Assembly: GCA_025529335.1 (NCBI GenBank)
Contig: JAMYHX010000198.1
Coordinates: 1-64,000 of the forward strand
Length of the DNA: 64,000 nucleotides
DNA from: Rhizopus sp. PT2906
Lineage: Eukaryota > Mucoromycota > Mucoromycetes > Mucorales > Rhizopodaceae
Direction: 5' to 3'
Of the stretch, positions 1 through 11,939 are shown piece after piece. Position numbers and translations under genes: made by a program. Each line of letters starts with the position of its first letter. The stretch's first letter is position 1. The notes under the pieces are model-generated. The model saw nothing but the letters and a program-made list of their open reading frames with translations. It was not told the origin of the DNA and ran no database searches.

Positions 1-449
1 TGCACTTTCTAGCTTATTTACCAATGCTAGACACACTTATAGGTGTTCGAGTTTGTTTTTTATATTCCAAGAAGAATTCCTTGAAAACCACAAAGATGTT
101 TCTTCTAATACTTCTAGTCAAATGCAGCTCCGACGTCTTTATGATATAATATACATGAGTTGTACTCAAGTTAAGTGTTTATTCATGCTTACTTGTAACA
201 ACACTTGTAGTACACGAGCTCGCTAGATAACCATGCAGTACATCGAGTACAGGTATATCATATAGATATTGACCTATGGAGCATAATGAATGAATGTGAA
301 TACAAATTAAGCGCGTTCCATATATTACTATTGTTTGGATTCTTTCGACAGATGTCAAAAATGTTTAAACAGTTTTGTATACATTGAATGAAGCTCTATA
401 AAAAAACGCACATTCAGCCAATTCTGTTGATAACATTATAACGGAAAAT
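1..449. other. left edge, no gene seen
   Basis: AT-rich sequence with no convincing coding stretch on either strand. It lies downstream of the small minus-strand gene that follows and may hold its 3' UTR, or further exons if that gene is longer than modelled. Confidence 0.4.
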
Positions 450-803
450 CTATAGACTAAACGTTACAGAACGGACGACATGTCCTTCATCACGGGCGAC
501 GGCGCGATAACAATGACTCCAAAATATCTCTGACATTACATCTGGATATGCTGTATCATCTCGAAACCCATTTTCTACCCAGAAACATACGCAGTACAGC
601 GCTAAATTCATGGCATCTCGTCTTAGAATAGAGTATTCTTCTGCAATTTTACGGACCACTTGCTATCATGGAAATATTATTACATACTTTTTATGAAATA
701 TAAAGAAAATGTTAACACTTACTCGATATTGCCTATAGGGTTGGTTTAATAGCGAGCTTAATTTGCATTTTTTGGTGACTTGTCGCTGCACATCACCAGC
801 CAT
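450..803 (-). CDS. small two-exon hypothetical protein
   Basis: I do not recognise this protein. Exons 723..803 and 450..662 join in phase across a 60-nt intron with a GTAAGT donor and a GATAG acceptor, giving 97 residues beginning MAGDVQRQVTKK. The clean splice fit is the main argument that it is real. The second exon is rich in Arg, Trp and Cys (for example a segment ALYCVCFWVENGF) and has no signal peptide or clear domain. It could be the 5' part of a longer gene continuing toward the window edge. Because transposon-derived sequence lies next to it, it may also belong to a repetitive family. No function is proposed. Confidence 0.4.
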
Positions 804-1080
804 TTTTATAAGTTGACTTCTACTATTGAATTACTTGTTGAATAATACTTTAAGCTTAAAAAAAAAGAAATAAAAGGGAAAGAATATAATAATTCATTTG
901 TGCAAACATTGGCTTTTATATATATTCTTTATTCTTTTTTAAGGAGCTTACTATACGTTATAGTGACACAGCAAAATGGTGTACTACTGACAATTTCTTT
1001 GTTCAAAAGAATAGGGTTAACTAAACGAAGTATAGTTTATTCTGCAAGTAGCTTGTATATAAAAAGAGAATGTAAAGTAA

Positions 1081-1694
1081 TTACAGTAGCAATTTCCTAT
1101 AAAACGTTTCTAAAAACATATACTCAAGAGTAAATATTCTTAAGCTTATTATATTCGCTTGATTCAAGGGAGTGCACGCCATGATATCAATAACTTCATC
1201 CAATCCATGGCGATATAATTGCCTCTTGGAGCAACACGGGCGACACTCAAACGGATATTGAACAGGATCTCTTCTCCAGTTAAACAAAATCAAGCATAGG
1301 AAATGCATTAAATATATTTTCAGAAAAATACAACGTTTGTAATAGAACAGGAGAAAAACAGGGGCAAAAAGATCGGAAAAAAAACCTAATTTAGAAATAG
1401 AAAAGACCTTTAGGGAAAAAAAAAGCAAACAAACACAGCACCATTTCTATTGCCACGACATCTTTGCAGGGAGTCAAGCTTTCCGTGCTGAGGATAATGA
1501 TCATGAAAGCGTGAGTGAAGACGTTAAGCAATGGCTTTAGATCTATTTTTTCAAAGCTGTATGCGACTGCTATGAAAGACAACCAGCTTAAATCTTGCGA
1601 GATTGTATGTATTTACCAAGATGTATAAAGAGTTTAATACACAGTATACTATACATCCTTATACAGTCTATCATAGTAACTCTGCTTATGTACC
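1081..1694 (-). other. possible decayed coding sequence, unresolved
   Basis: Short minus-strand open stretches occur here (around 1155-1277 one frame reads ARVAPRGNYIAMDWMKLL), but no splice model joins them and no family is recognised. They lie directly 3' of the transposon-type zinc-finger remnant and may be its eroded remainder. Treated as non-genic for now. Confidence 0.25.
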
Positions 1695-2289
1695 TCAAAT
1701 GACTGGATGTGTTGAAGAACAAGCAGCTTCAGAAAAAAGATCTCTTATCCTTTCATTAACATGACGTTCAATTGCAGTTCTTATGACCCTTGTACTGTAG
1801 CCTTCATGTAACCTTTGCAATATAGCTTCCTTCGTATTATCCGATAAAGGCGAAAAAGAGATATCATCACGACTTCCAATAAGATCATTATGCTCATTAT
1901 GAAGCTTAATAGTGACCTGATTAGGTGTTACGAAATAGCAGGTGACAATAACATAGCATCTGCAATCGATCTTCTTGCTTGGTTTCTGGATTGGCCGGCT
2001 TTTAGATGATTCATCTTCTGCTTGTACACCAGCACGACTCTTATAGATCCCAGCTCTATGACATATGTACTTAATTTTCCAAATGATGCTTCTTCTTGTT
2101 ACATGATTTGGCATAGGTTGACCTTTTTTCGTTTAAAGTAGACAAATCACCCTTCGTTTTGTTCTTATAAATCCAACATACTGCATGATGAGCGGGTGAA
2201 TTTTCAATGATATTTTTCCAAGAGTCAATATCAACAGTGGTTTCTCTAGGAAAGGGCGTGTATTGTTTTAAAACTAAGCTCTTATACAC
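1695..2289 (-). pseudogene. frameshifted FAR1/MULE-type zinc-finger remnant
   Basis: Two overlapping minus-strand frames read as one protein if a single extra base in a T6 run (2124-2129, A6 on the coding strand) is ignored. The combined product has the layout of the FAR1/FLYWCH-like (WRKY-GCM1 fold) DNA-binding domain of Mutator-like transposases: an acidic start with WKNIIEN, then CHRAG, a Lys-rich linker, a CRC pair, and an HNEHN motif supplying the last zinc ligands. A segment about 'LSDNTKEAILQRL' follows, typical of the linker after this domain. No DDE transposase domain follows, so the piece is truncated as well as frameshifted. The frameshift and family similarity are visible; the transposon origin is inferred. 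An assembly error in the homopolymer is the main alternative. Confidence 0.55.
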
Positions 2290-2704
2290 GATTACTATTC
2301 TTTAATAAAAGGGGAATAAGTGGACAAAAAAGCTAAAGGAGAATTAATGGCCATTACATCAAAGAATAAAAAATCACTTCAAGAATTTAAAATTCAGAAA
2401 ACGAGGCAATATATTTGATTGCGTCACGTCTCAGGTTTCGCTCAGATTTTGCACTTTGTTTCTGCAACAAGAACAACAGCACAACGACAATAATAATAAT
2501 CCCTTTTTTTTTATTCTAAAGGTTATTCCCTTATTTTTTTTTTTTTTTTTTCAAATCAAAAAAATTTATCCTTTTTTTTTCCCTCTTTCCTTTTATTTCC
2601 GTACAGCAAGAAAACATTAAATTGTTGCAGCTATTCCTGTTTTCTTACTAATCAAAAGTATAAAAAAGACCAAGCGATCTACCCTCTTTTTATAAGAAAA
2701 AACA
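2290..2704 (+). promoter_or_regulatory. pyrimidine-rich 5' region of the bromodomain-kinase gene
   Basis: About 400 bases without coding potential, containing two long T-rich tracts (about 2500-2600) shortly before the start codon. Such pyrimidine tracts commonly precede fungal start sites. No clear TATA box was identified. Confidence 0.35.
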
Positions 2705-5700
2705 ATGGAAGATTGGACTTTACGAGATAATAACGACTCTTCTGTTGGAGTGAATAATTTTGTAGATAATATGCAGTTGTTGTGGAAACTTCAGTCTTTA
2801 GATTCCTTAATACCAGCAAACGATAATGACACTTCTCAATCCTTTAATGAATTTAATCAGTCAGCTTCAACTTCTGATTTCCCTGATGAAGACGATTTGG
2901 TAGATAAACTGTTTCGTGAAAGCTTAGCAATGCAACAAGGTATTAAAAAAACACACACACATATAAGAGAGACAAAGAACCTTTATTTATTATTTCCCCT
3001 TTTGCTTAGCCGATATTCAAAACGAAGCAAACCAAGAGAGCTCATCGAATAACCTATTATTAGAAAGAATACTAAATGACACAAAAGATAATGACATAAC
3101 AACTTCCTCACCTTCAGACTCAATCATCCTTCAAGGAAAACAACCCAGTTCACCCGTCTTTGATGACCGCAGTGATGGAACTCAGCCAATGGGACCAAAA
3201 CTACTATCCACTCCATCATTACCTATGATCCCTCAACAACACCAGCAACATCCACAGCAATCCCCACAACAGCAACAGCAGCAACAGCAACAGCAGCAGC
3301 AGCAGCAGCAGCAACAACAAACCTCAAAACAACAACAACAACAACAACAACAGCAGCAGCAGCAGGAGCGTCCTGGTGCTAGCTATTTTAACGCATCACC
3401 CATCCAGCTTCATAAACCGATTCAGGATAATATGAACACAAACAATCAACCAATGTCCACAAGTACTCCTACAGCCATGACTCCCACAGCTGTGACAACA
3501 ACCGGTCCTACTGCTTCAACTGCCCCTACTTTCCAGAACAGTCATAGCAATCGTGGATCTGTGCCCGTTGCTTCACCAATGCCAATTCCTTTATCAGCAA
3601 CACCCACTTTGACCACAGTACGATTACCGCTGCCCAGCACTTATAATAATACTCCACCTATGACAATGCATCCACCCAATGTGTTACCTTCTGCCATGCT
3701 CTTTGGACAGCTAACATCATCTTTACCAACATTGCCCAAGATGACGCCAGCGACAAATGGCAGCCCCATTTCTGCGCCACCCATGCTATCAACAGCACCC
3801 ATACTACCTGGATATATTCGTATGGGTACAGGACCATCTACACCAGTCAGAAAGCCAGTCCCTCCTAGACCGCAGCTGCGTGTTCACATTACTAAACACA
3901 AGGAGGTAGATCCATCATTCTATGATGACCCAAAGGACCCAATGAAACCTGATCTAGATGTCTACAACTTACGGAGACTAACAATGATCACCCTTCGAGC
4001 ATTGGGTGTTCAAATTGGAGTGGATGAGTTACCTGTAGTTGATATCGACGCTCCAATGCCAACAGATTCGCAGCAGGTGCTACCGGCTGCAGCCATGCTG
4101 GTTATTACCTCCATGGTGTTAGGGACTTCAGGCGATAAAGACGTATCCAAGACGCTGGCATCACAGATTTCTAATGGTGATCTGGTAGCCCTTCAGCGTC
4201 TGATTGTAGCAGGTCTTCGCACCAAAAACATTGTGATCCATACAGTACTCACCGAACAACCCCCCTCAGCAGCCAAGACAAATACCAATTCGGGACAGAG
4301 TCCGTCTTTACCCAGCAACATCATTGATTTATCACAAGTTGTATATGAACCTCCGCACAATGTTACACGGCTATTTTTGCGACTCTATCGATTTATTATT
4401 AACATGCTTCTGTCAACGCCTGATTGTTGGCCATTTATTCAACCTGTGCCATCCTCTGCCTTTGTCTATCACCAGGAGATCAAGCATCCCATGGATTTGC
4501 AGACAGTTGAAGAAAATGTGTGGAAAGGAAAGTACACCAAGTTTGCTCGATTCGAGAAAGACATTCGACTTATTTGGAAGAATGCACGGGCTTTTCACCG
4601 AAATACAGGAACGATTCCCAAACATGCAGATTATCTCGAAAGACTTTTCAACAGGATTGTAGTAGACATTAAAAAACAAATCAGGTAAGCATAATAACGT
4701 GGAGACATCTTGCAAAATTTACCAATACGTGTAGCAATCAAACTAGCCGGAAGTCACAGTCATCAGTGAGTTCACAAGATTTCAAGTTTGATCCGGCCGA
4801 TACACTTCCAGAGGAATCCGATTTTTCATACCCACCTGTCGAACAAGTGTTCTCAGAACATAGTACTGTCTATAGCATATCTGCGCTCTCACCACTCGAA
4901 CCCAAGGGCCAAAAGCCCGTAGGTCTCACCGACGAAAAATTGCTCTACCTTCAACTCAATGGTCCTTTCTTTCAGGCAGTTGAGCGTATGAAGGCTGATC
5001 CTCAAGGCAACCATTCGATGGTACCTCGCTTCTACATTGCCAAAAACAGAACATTGCTCCGCCAGATCCGCTCTCAGGGCGTGCTGGCTATCTTTTACAA
5101 CACCAAGTCAACTCGTATCAAGTCGAGTAAGCTGATTCGTATTGAGACAGACATGATTCTTGCCTACCCTGCAAGCGACTTGTTTGATATTGACCAAATC
5201 AACGAATGCACCGAAGACTTTGCACCTAAAGCCTGGATTCATCTCAGACCACTTCGTGTTGTGAATCAGATTGTGTTTGAAGTGAATGAGGCGATCGAAC
5301 GAGATTACTTTAAGCGAATGTTTGCAACCTCCAAGATGGCCATAGATGATAAGACAGGACAATCGGTCACAAAGAAGCTACTCAAACGCGTTGTCCGTCA
5401 GATTTTGGGATTGCCTGAATTGCCCGAGATATTGGATGTGACGACGCCCAACTCGGCGTCTCTTTCACCTGCTGTAGACACACCTACTGCTGCTCGTCCG
5501 ACAGAGGGCAAGCAAAGGACAACAAAGCCTTTTGCGAGAATGAGAAGAAAGACACAGGAAGAGGAGGATATGGATGCTGATAAAGGATCGGATGATGAAA
5601 GGGCAAACGGAGCTGTTACCCCAAGAACGACCATCAACGATTACCCTCAGGAGATGTCTAACCTACAACGGTTTGGAAAAAAGGAAATTTCGCACGATGT

Positions 5701-7114
5701 TTGGCAGAGACTGTTTAGTGGTAAATTAAAAAGAGGATGATCAAGAAATGAAATTCACATTTTTCTCTTGTTAGTGTGTGCTAGTAAAGGCATCTTGATC
5801 AGGAACATTGCTGAGCATGGACATATTAACTGGCATCTACCCAATTCTGAAGGATTCTTCAAGCGTGTTTACTTTTTTCAAGATACGGTTGTACAAGCAT
5901 TCAGACAAATGACAATGTATCAACGTATCACAGAAGTTGCTTGTTTGATGTAAGTGCATATATGCGCTTGAGTATACACGTGTATACTAACTGTTTTTGG
6001 GGGATGATATCAGGAAGTTGAGAAATCTACCGCACATGGCACAGGTACGAGAGATTCTCTATAACGATAACGGGGATGTTGCTGGTTTATCCATGGAAAG
6101 GTAAATCAAAAATAAAATAAAATAGATGAAGGGAACTCTAATAAATAATATACTAGATATCACACAACCCTCAAACAGTACACGCATGTCCATTCACATC
6201 ATCGATTATCGGCTTATCAAAAATACGATGTTATTTACCAGATGCTTGTCTGCATGAAGACCATACACGAAGCAGGACTTGCGCATAGAGATCTTTCTGA
6301 AGTTAATATTATGGTCAACCCAGTCGATGGTCAATATCTAGAAGATGGGAGCGAAAAAGTATGCCTTTACCTGATTGATTTCGGTAAAGCCGTCTTTTGC
6401 CAGCCACAAGATGTCCGTGATTGGTTTGTAGATGTGCCACGCGCAGAATGGGAGTATGATGGAGATGTTGTACCAGAAACAAAGGAAGAGTTGGATACTT
6501 GGTGTGAAACGTTACCTTGGGTGAAAGGGAAGCCGGATCATGGATACAGGATGTATAGGTAAGTTTTGTGGGCAATCGTGTTTACTGTATACTTAGCATA
6601 TGTTTGCAGATCTATCCAAACGTTACCAAAGACAAGATCAGATAATCAAGTTCTTCCTTGGTTAATACATCCTCAAGCTGAGGATATGTATTCAATTGGC
6701 GTGATGATGTGGAAGGTGTTTACAGATACGGAACCATGGCGAGGTATCTTGGATACAGACCTTCAGGGCCTACGTTACGTTGCACAAGATGATTATCGCA
6801 TTCAGCGTGCATTGGAAGGAGAGGTGCATGGAGAGCTTAGTAGACAGTTGTTGCTGAAATGCCTCAGAACACGACCACAAGATCGTGAAACGGCCAAAGA
6901 TATCTTGGACTGGATTGGACAGGAACCGATAAAGGAAGGACTTATTGGAGAATGGAAGATGTACTCTTCAGATACAAGAAGTTCTCGAAGAGCAAAGACA
7001 TTTTACGGATTCGATGAAGAAGACGAAGAAGAGAAAAGAAGACCTAGAAAGAAAATGAATGCATCTAGTAAAAGAGGACGACCAAAAGCTCAGAAAGAAG
7101 CATATCTAAATTAA
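2705..7114 (+). CDS. polyQ-bromodomain-protein kinase fusion protein
   Basis: Seven exons (2705..2939, 3010..4684, 4747..5720, 5775..5949, 6014..6100, 6157..6558, 6610..7114) all join in phase and give 1350 residues. Layout: acidic Ser/Asn-rich start; glutamine tract at about residues 157-200; Pro/Thr-rich linker; bromodomain at about 535-637 with WPF near 552; a long unassigned region; then a protein kinase C-lobe with HRDLSEVN (catalytic Asp 1094, Asn 1099) and DFG (Asp 1123), and a basic Lys/Arg-rich tail. The VAIK lysine and glycine loop were not identified, so the N-lobe is atypical. The usual acetyl-lysine-binding Asn appears to be His608. It probably acts in chromatin or transcription in the nucleus (inference). 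I know of no standard fungal protein with this architecture. The alternative is two adjacent genes, but the 5721-5774 intron joins the parts without a start or stop between them. Confidence 0.75.
3256..3366 (+). repeat. CAG/CAA tract coding for polyglutamine
   Basis: A mixed CAG/CAA run encodes two glutamine tracts separated by a short Thr-Ser-Lys interruption. Mixed codons suggest selection on the peptide rather than pure slippage. Length is likely to vary between strains. Confidence 0.9.
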
Positions 7115-7424
7115 CCTGACCCATATATACACCCCCTCTTCTATATACACATACAAACAATACTTGCCCCCTCCCCACCTTCAGATGCTCAAATGATACA
7201 ACACTTAGGCTTTTCACAAAATCATGCACACTTGCATTTATGTTTATATTATTCTTTTCCCTTTTTTTTAATGCATTTACATAATCACTATTCCCTCAAT
7301 TTTGTTTATCATGCGACAGATATAATTATCATTAAGATAGCAGTTGTAAATAAATGGCTTTTCTTTTTATCTTTTACATTAGCAACAAGATAGATTAGAC
7401 ATATAAATATTTTTATTGAATAAT
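7115..7424. other. shared 3' region of two convergent genes
   Basis: About 310 bases between the stop codons of the bromodomain-kinase gene and the glutamate decarboxylase gene. It is T-rich and non-coding, and presumably holds both 3' UTRs and poly(A) sites. Confidence 0.5.
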
Positions 7425-9516
7425 TTAACAAATGCCCTTGGCAGCTTTAGGTTCTTCGGTTGTTTCTACATCAGCACCATCGTCTGTCTTTGGCTTATAA
7501 GTGGCTTCATGGCTGGCATGAAGTGAAGTAAGGGAGTGTTTTTCGATATGTTCACTAAATGATAAGCATTTAGAATTTTATCTGTACATGTTGAACAAAT
7601 GTCATATCCACTACTTACCGACGCTTGTTAATGTTTTCTTCGTCTACAGCTTCTAAAGCACGAACTGCAGCAATAATGTCCCTTACCAAGATCTCACAAC
7701 GTGATCTAGAAAAGTCTTCACGGACAACAACACGCAACATCTTTAAGTGTTCAACTTTGGGTGCCATAGTATAAGCAGGAACAATCCATCCACGTTCACG
7801 CAATTTTGAAGAGATATCAAACTAGGCCGTGTTATTTTACATTACCTTGATCTTTTTTTTCTCTCTCTTACCTCGTTAAAATGATGCTTTTCCTTTAATC
7901 TGAAGGCAACCAAAGGTAAACCACGTCCACCTGTTTCACTCATAATTTCAAAGTATCCAGTGGCCTTTAATCGTGCGGCTAAATGGTCAGCTGTGGCAGT
8001 CAGGTTGGACATAATTTTTTTAAATCCATTTCTGCCCAAACGAATGAGCACATAGTACTGAGCAATCACATGTGCAGCACCTTTACTGAAATTGAGAGTG
8101 AATGATGCTTGTTCGCTGCCAAGGTAGTTGATGTTAAATATCAATGACTTGGGAAGGTATTCAGGACTTCTCCAGATACACCAGCCAACACCTGCATATG
8201 TCATACCATACTTATGACCAGACACGTTAATAGAGACAACGCGACTGCATCGGAAATCCCATTCAAGCTCAGGAACAACAAAGGGAGCAACAAAGCCACC
8301 ACTAAGGAATACACTCTATTAGGTCCCCATGTTTTTCTTTAAAATAAATATTTACCTGGCAGCATCCACATGAATGCCGACATCCCAACCGTTTTCTTTG
8401 TTCTTTTCTTCCAAAAGGTCATTCAAGGTCTTTACGTCTTCATAATGACCTGTATACTAAGGAGAAAGGGGGTCAGCACCCAGCCAATAAAATCATGTTG
8501 TACTACTTACGGTAGATCCCAGGATAGCACAGACACCAATTGTGTTTTCATCTACGAGTTCAGCGGCCTTGTGAGGATCCATACAGAGACAATCCTCAGT
8601 GCATTCGACTTCACGCGCTTCGATCTCAAGGTATTCAATAGCCTTATGCCAGGCCACCTGACAGTTGGCACCCAAGACCAAGTTGGGCTTATCAGTAGGT
8701 AATCCTTTTTCTTTACGAGCGTTTTGCCAGCGGCGTTTCATAGCAAGTGTGGCCAAGATGATGGCTTCGGAGGAACCGACAGTAGAGCAACCGAGGGCCT
8801 CTTGTTCAGCACTATCCATAGGAGCATGATAAAGACGAGCAATCATATTGACGCAACGGTTCTGTCATAAACAATAAGGGACACACGTTTCTCTTTACAA
8901 ATAATATACTTACACATAACTCAACACTTTGAGGATATTCTTCATAATCAATAAAGTTCTTTGAAAGGTTTTCAGCCATTAGCTTTTCTGCTTCTTCTTC
9001 CATATAGGTTGTAACGAATGTGGCAAGATTCAAGGCAGGGTTGCCATCGAGCTATAGGTATAGTGTCAATATCAATATCCTTTATTTGTTTGAAAACTTA
9101 CAGCCAAATCGTCCTTGATTAATCTATATGCAACATCTATCCAAGTGGGTTAGTTGATAAAGGGTAACTTAAAATACACGCATATGCATACTTGCAGGCA
9201 TTTCATCCTATAGAATAAAAATTAATTCATGTATTGAAACATACTATTTTATATCGTGTGTACCTGTGGTAAATCAAATCTATTGTAAAATTTTACGTTA
9301 GAATGAAAAAGGATCGGATATGATCAATTAGTATTACCTTGGGATATCTTCAGAAGCCCAACGAGTACCATAGACAGTTGTGCCTACGGAGTCATGGTGT
9401 AATTCACCTTTACTGTTTACTTCTTCGATACGAGCTATACATACAAAAAGTGAGTATATGAATGCTTCAAATAGAAAGATATTACCATCAGAAACAGCGT
9501 TTGAAAGGAAAACCAT
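7425..9516 (-). CDS. glutamate decarboxylase
   Basis: Converts L-glutamate to GABA with pyridoxal phosphate, the first step of the GABA shunt, in the cytosol. Eleven exons (9486..9516, 9338..9434, 9264..9279, 9192..9207, 9102..9136, 8914..9051, 8511..8861, 8356..8456, 7872..8301, 7619..7821, 7425..7554) join in phase to 515 residues, the normal eukaryotic length. Family signatures include VGTTVYGTRW near the start, GSSEAI, HVDAASGG, and SINVSGHKYG with the PLP Schiff-base lysine (Lys292). The C-terminus is short and Lys/Glu-rich and shows no obvious plant-type calmodulin-binding region. Two consecutive exons are only 16 nt long, which automatic gene finders may miss. Converges with the bromodomain-kinase gene. 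Confidence 0.95.
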
Positions 9517-9587
9517 GGTTTATGTGTTTATCAATGAGAATAAATATAAAAAAAGCCAAACAAAAATTGGAACCTGATGTAGGGTCA

Positions 9588-9597
9588 CTTTTATATA
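9588..9597 (-). promoter_or_regulatory. TATA box of the glutamate decarboxylase gene
   Basis: The minus strand reads TATATAAAAG about 72 bases upstream of the start codon, a near-consensus TATA element. Confidence 0.5.
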
Positions 9598-11880
9598 CCA
9601 ATTAGTGAATTGGATGCTACACAAGAGCAATCATCTTAACGGGATGTTCTTGTGCTTATTGTGCTTAAAATATTTCTATATGTGGCATAAGTATTACGTA
9701 TATAAATGGAAAATGATTGCTACTGACTTGTTCATAACGTAATGACGGTTACCCTAAAAATAATTAAAGTCCAGATTGAAGACTCTTTGCCAATAGACAG
9801 TCTTTTGTTTTATATCCGTACTATAAAAGCGGCATAAAAAACTTTTATGGAATAGGCTGCTTTCTTATTCTACTCTTCGGTGATTGCTATATGACCGATA
9901 TCGCTCATCTATCATCGTCGTACGCGAGCTGGGGAACGTGTCTTTATTTATTCATTTGTATAAACCGAATAGCTAAAAATTTTTTCCCGCGTGTGTTGCA
10001 GCCCTTTTCCTATCATAAGGATAAACATTAGCAGACGGTGAGTGTATCAGCATGGCTTGAACCGTTACAGTGTTACAAATATCCAACTTAACCACGGTAC
10101 TGTGAGAAGACATAAAATGCTATCTTACTCTATTGCTACCTCGTCATTTTTGAATACACGGTTATCATTTCATCACTTGTCCACGGCCTGACTCTGTTAT
10201 ATACCAAATGACATTCAACGTGAAATATCTTGGAGATCTCTGTTACTCTTTAAATAGCGCACGGAGTTTCTCTATAATTATGCTGCCAAGACAAAGACAG
10301 AAAGGGGAGTTGTGAGGCACTTAATTCTCAGAAATTTATTTGTAATACCCTTTTACATCTTTTCAGCCACGCACTCAAGTATCTAAAGAGGTACAGTAGA
10401 TAGACCGGTTTGTACCGGTTTGCAACTTGCTCGGCCATTTCGTAAAAGTCTTGGAGTATTTCAGCAATGGGGCAGGCAAAGGGCCGTTGGGTGCTAAACA
10501 ATTCTTTTTCTTTCTTCTTTGCCTGTAAAAGTAACTCAGATTACCTTTTTTATAAACTTGATGGAAGGTTAATTATGTATTCCCTCAAGTATATGATTGG
10601 ACCACACTTTATAAAAACACTACTGATCGAGGCATTTTTGAAATGAATATGACTTGCTTGAGATACATCATGACGAAGCGCTTTAGTAACTGATAATTTA
10701 AAAATACATACTTTTTCAGAAGCTACTGCCTCTCTAAATATCAATTGCCTTTATATTGTTCGGATCACTAGAGTTTCCGCTCATATGGCTTACAGGCAAG
10801 GGACATTATGGTCATTAGGACCCGTGAGCAGATTCCAAACGTCAAACACGATCGACAAAACCTTGTTCTTGTATGAATCTCTGTTATTGTTGTGTTTGCT
10901 CTTCTAATATTTAACTTAGAGACAAAAATGCTCTTGTAGATGACGATGAAGTAAAAGAAAAGTGGAGACTTCCTACTTCAGGTTCGGTAGTACTATCCAA
11001 ATTTATGTTTGGAATGATCAACGCATTAGGCACCAACGAGTTTCCAGCTCTTCTCCTCACATTTGGTAATAATACTAGTCCTTTATATCTATAGTCTGCA
11101 GTCATTTTTTGACCATGCTATGCTCTGAACATTTCATTAAGGGATTATAAATTTTGGGCTATTAAGAAATGATAGAGACTGGTTTGGGCAACGCTGGTCA
11201 TGAATAGAGTGACTGACAGCTTCATGCTTCATCCCTCATCGGTTCGGTCTCCAACTTCGTTATCGTCCACCTATTGTCACTGAGCCTACTTATTGAAAGC
11301 AATCTCACCATGCTATAGAACCAATATATTGAACTTGGTTGCTATGTAATAGTAGTCACATACAGTCTTTTGCTACACTGTTTTGTTCTTCTTGATCTTT
11401 GCAACAAAACTAGACACAGAATATAAAATTAGCTTCTGTCAAAGTGAACCAGCTGTGGAACCATTCCTACTGCAGAAAACATCACTGTCACACTATCTTA
11501 ATCATTTGAAACAATGAACCTTAATAATTCAACTATTAAATCTCTCTGAAACAAAAAAAAGTAGCCATTACAAATGGATTCTTTACATTATTGTCATTCA
11601 TAGGATGCCTTTCTTTTCTATGAATACAGATTTAATATCCGCGTCTGTAAAAGCCAACATCCAATGAGACCAGAGTATAGAGCGTTTATCCAACACAAAA
11701 TAGAACCTGAGGTTACATCACTTTCCTTTTGTCGTAAAGTCCTTTTTATGAATGCAGTCTTAATGACATTATTTCAAAGATAATAGAATTGTAGGAAATT
11801 TTCTAGTTGACATCAACTACAAATTGGGCTTGTGGGGAAATAATTGATTTGCATTTTGTTGACGGGGAAACATTCTAGTT
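9598..11880. other. long intergenic stretch without recognisable genes
   Basis: About 2.3 kb with only short, low-complexity open frames on both strands and no family similarity. It holds the divergent upstream regions of the glutamate decarboxylase and pyrophosphatase genes. A short direct repeat of ACCGGTTTG lies at about 10402-10425. No tRNA-like cloverleaf was found by eye. Confidence 0.45.
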
Positions 11881-11887
11881 CAGAACA

Positions 11888-11895
11888 TATAAATA
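11888..11895 (+). promoter_or_regulatory. TATA box of the pyrophosphatase gene
   Basis: TATAAATA about 45 bases before the chosen start codon. This supports starting at 11940 rather than further upstream. Confidence 0.5.
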
Positions 11896-11939
11896 AGAAT
11901 CCCATCTTGTCCCTGTTCCCTTTTCTTTTATCCCTCAAA

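Noticed and set aside
10062..10107. TTACAGTGTT...GGTACTGTG as a second mariner-type MITE
   Set aside because: The pairing covers only about six to eight bases, the ends are not bounded by a TA duplication, and the inner parts do not match.
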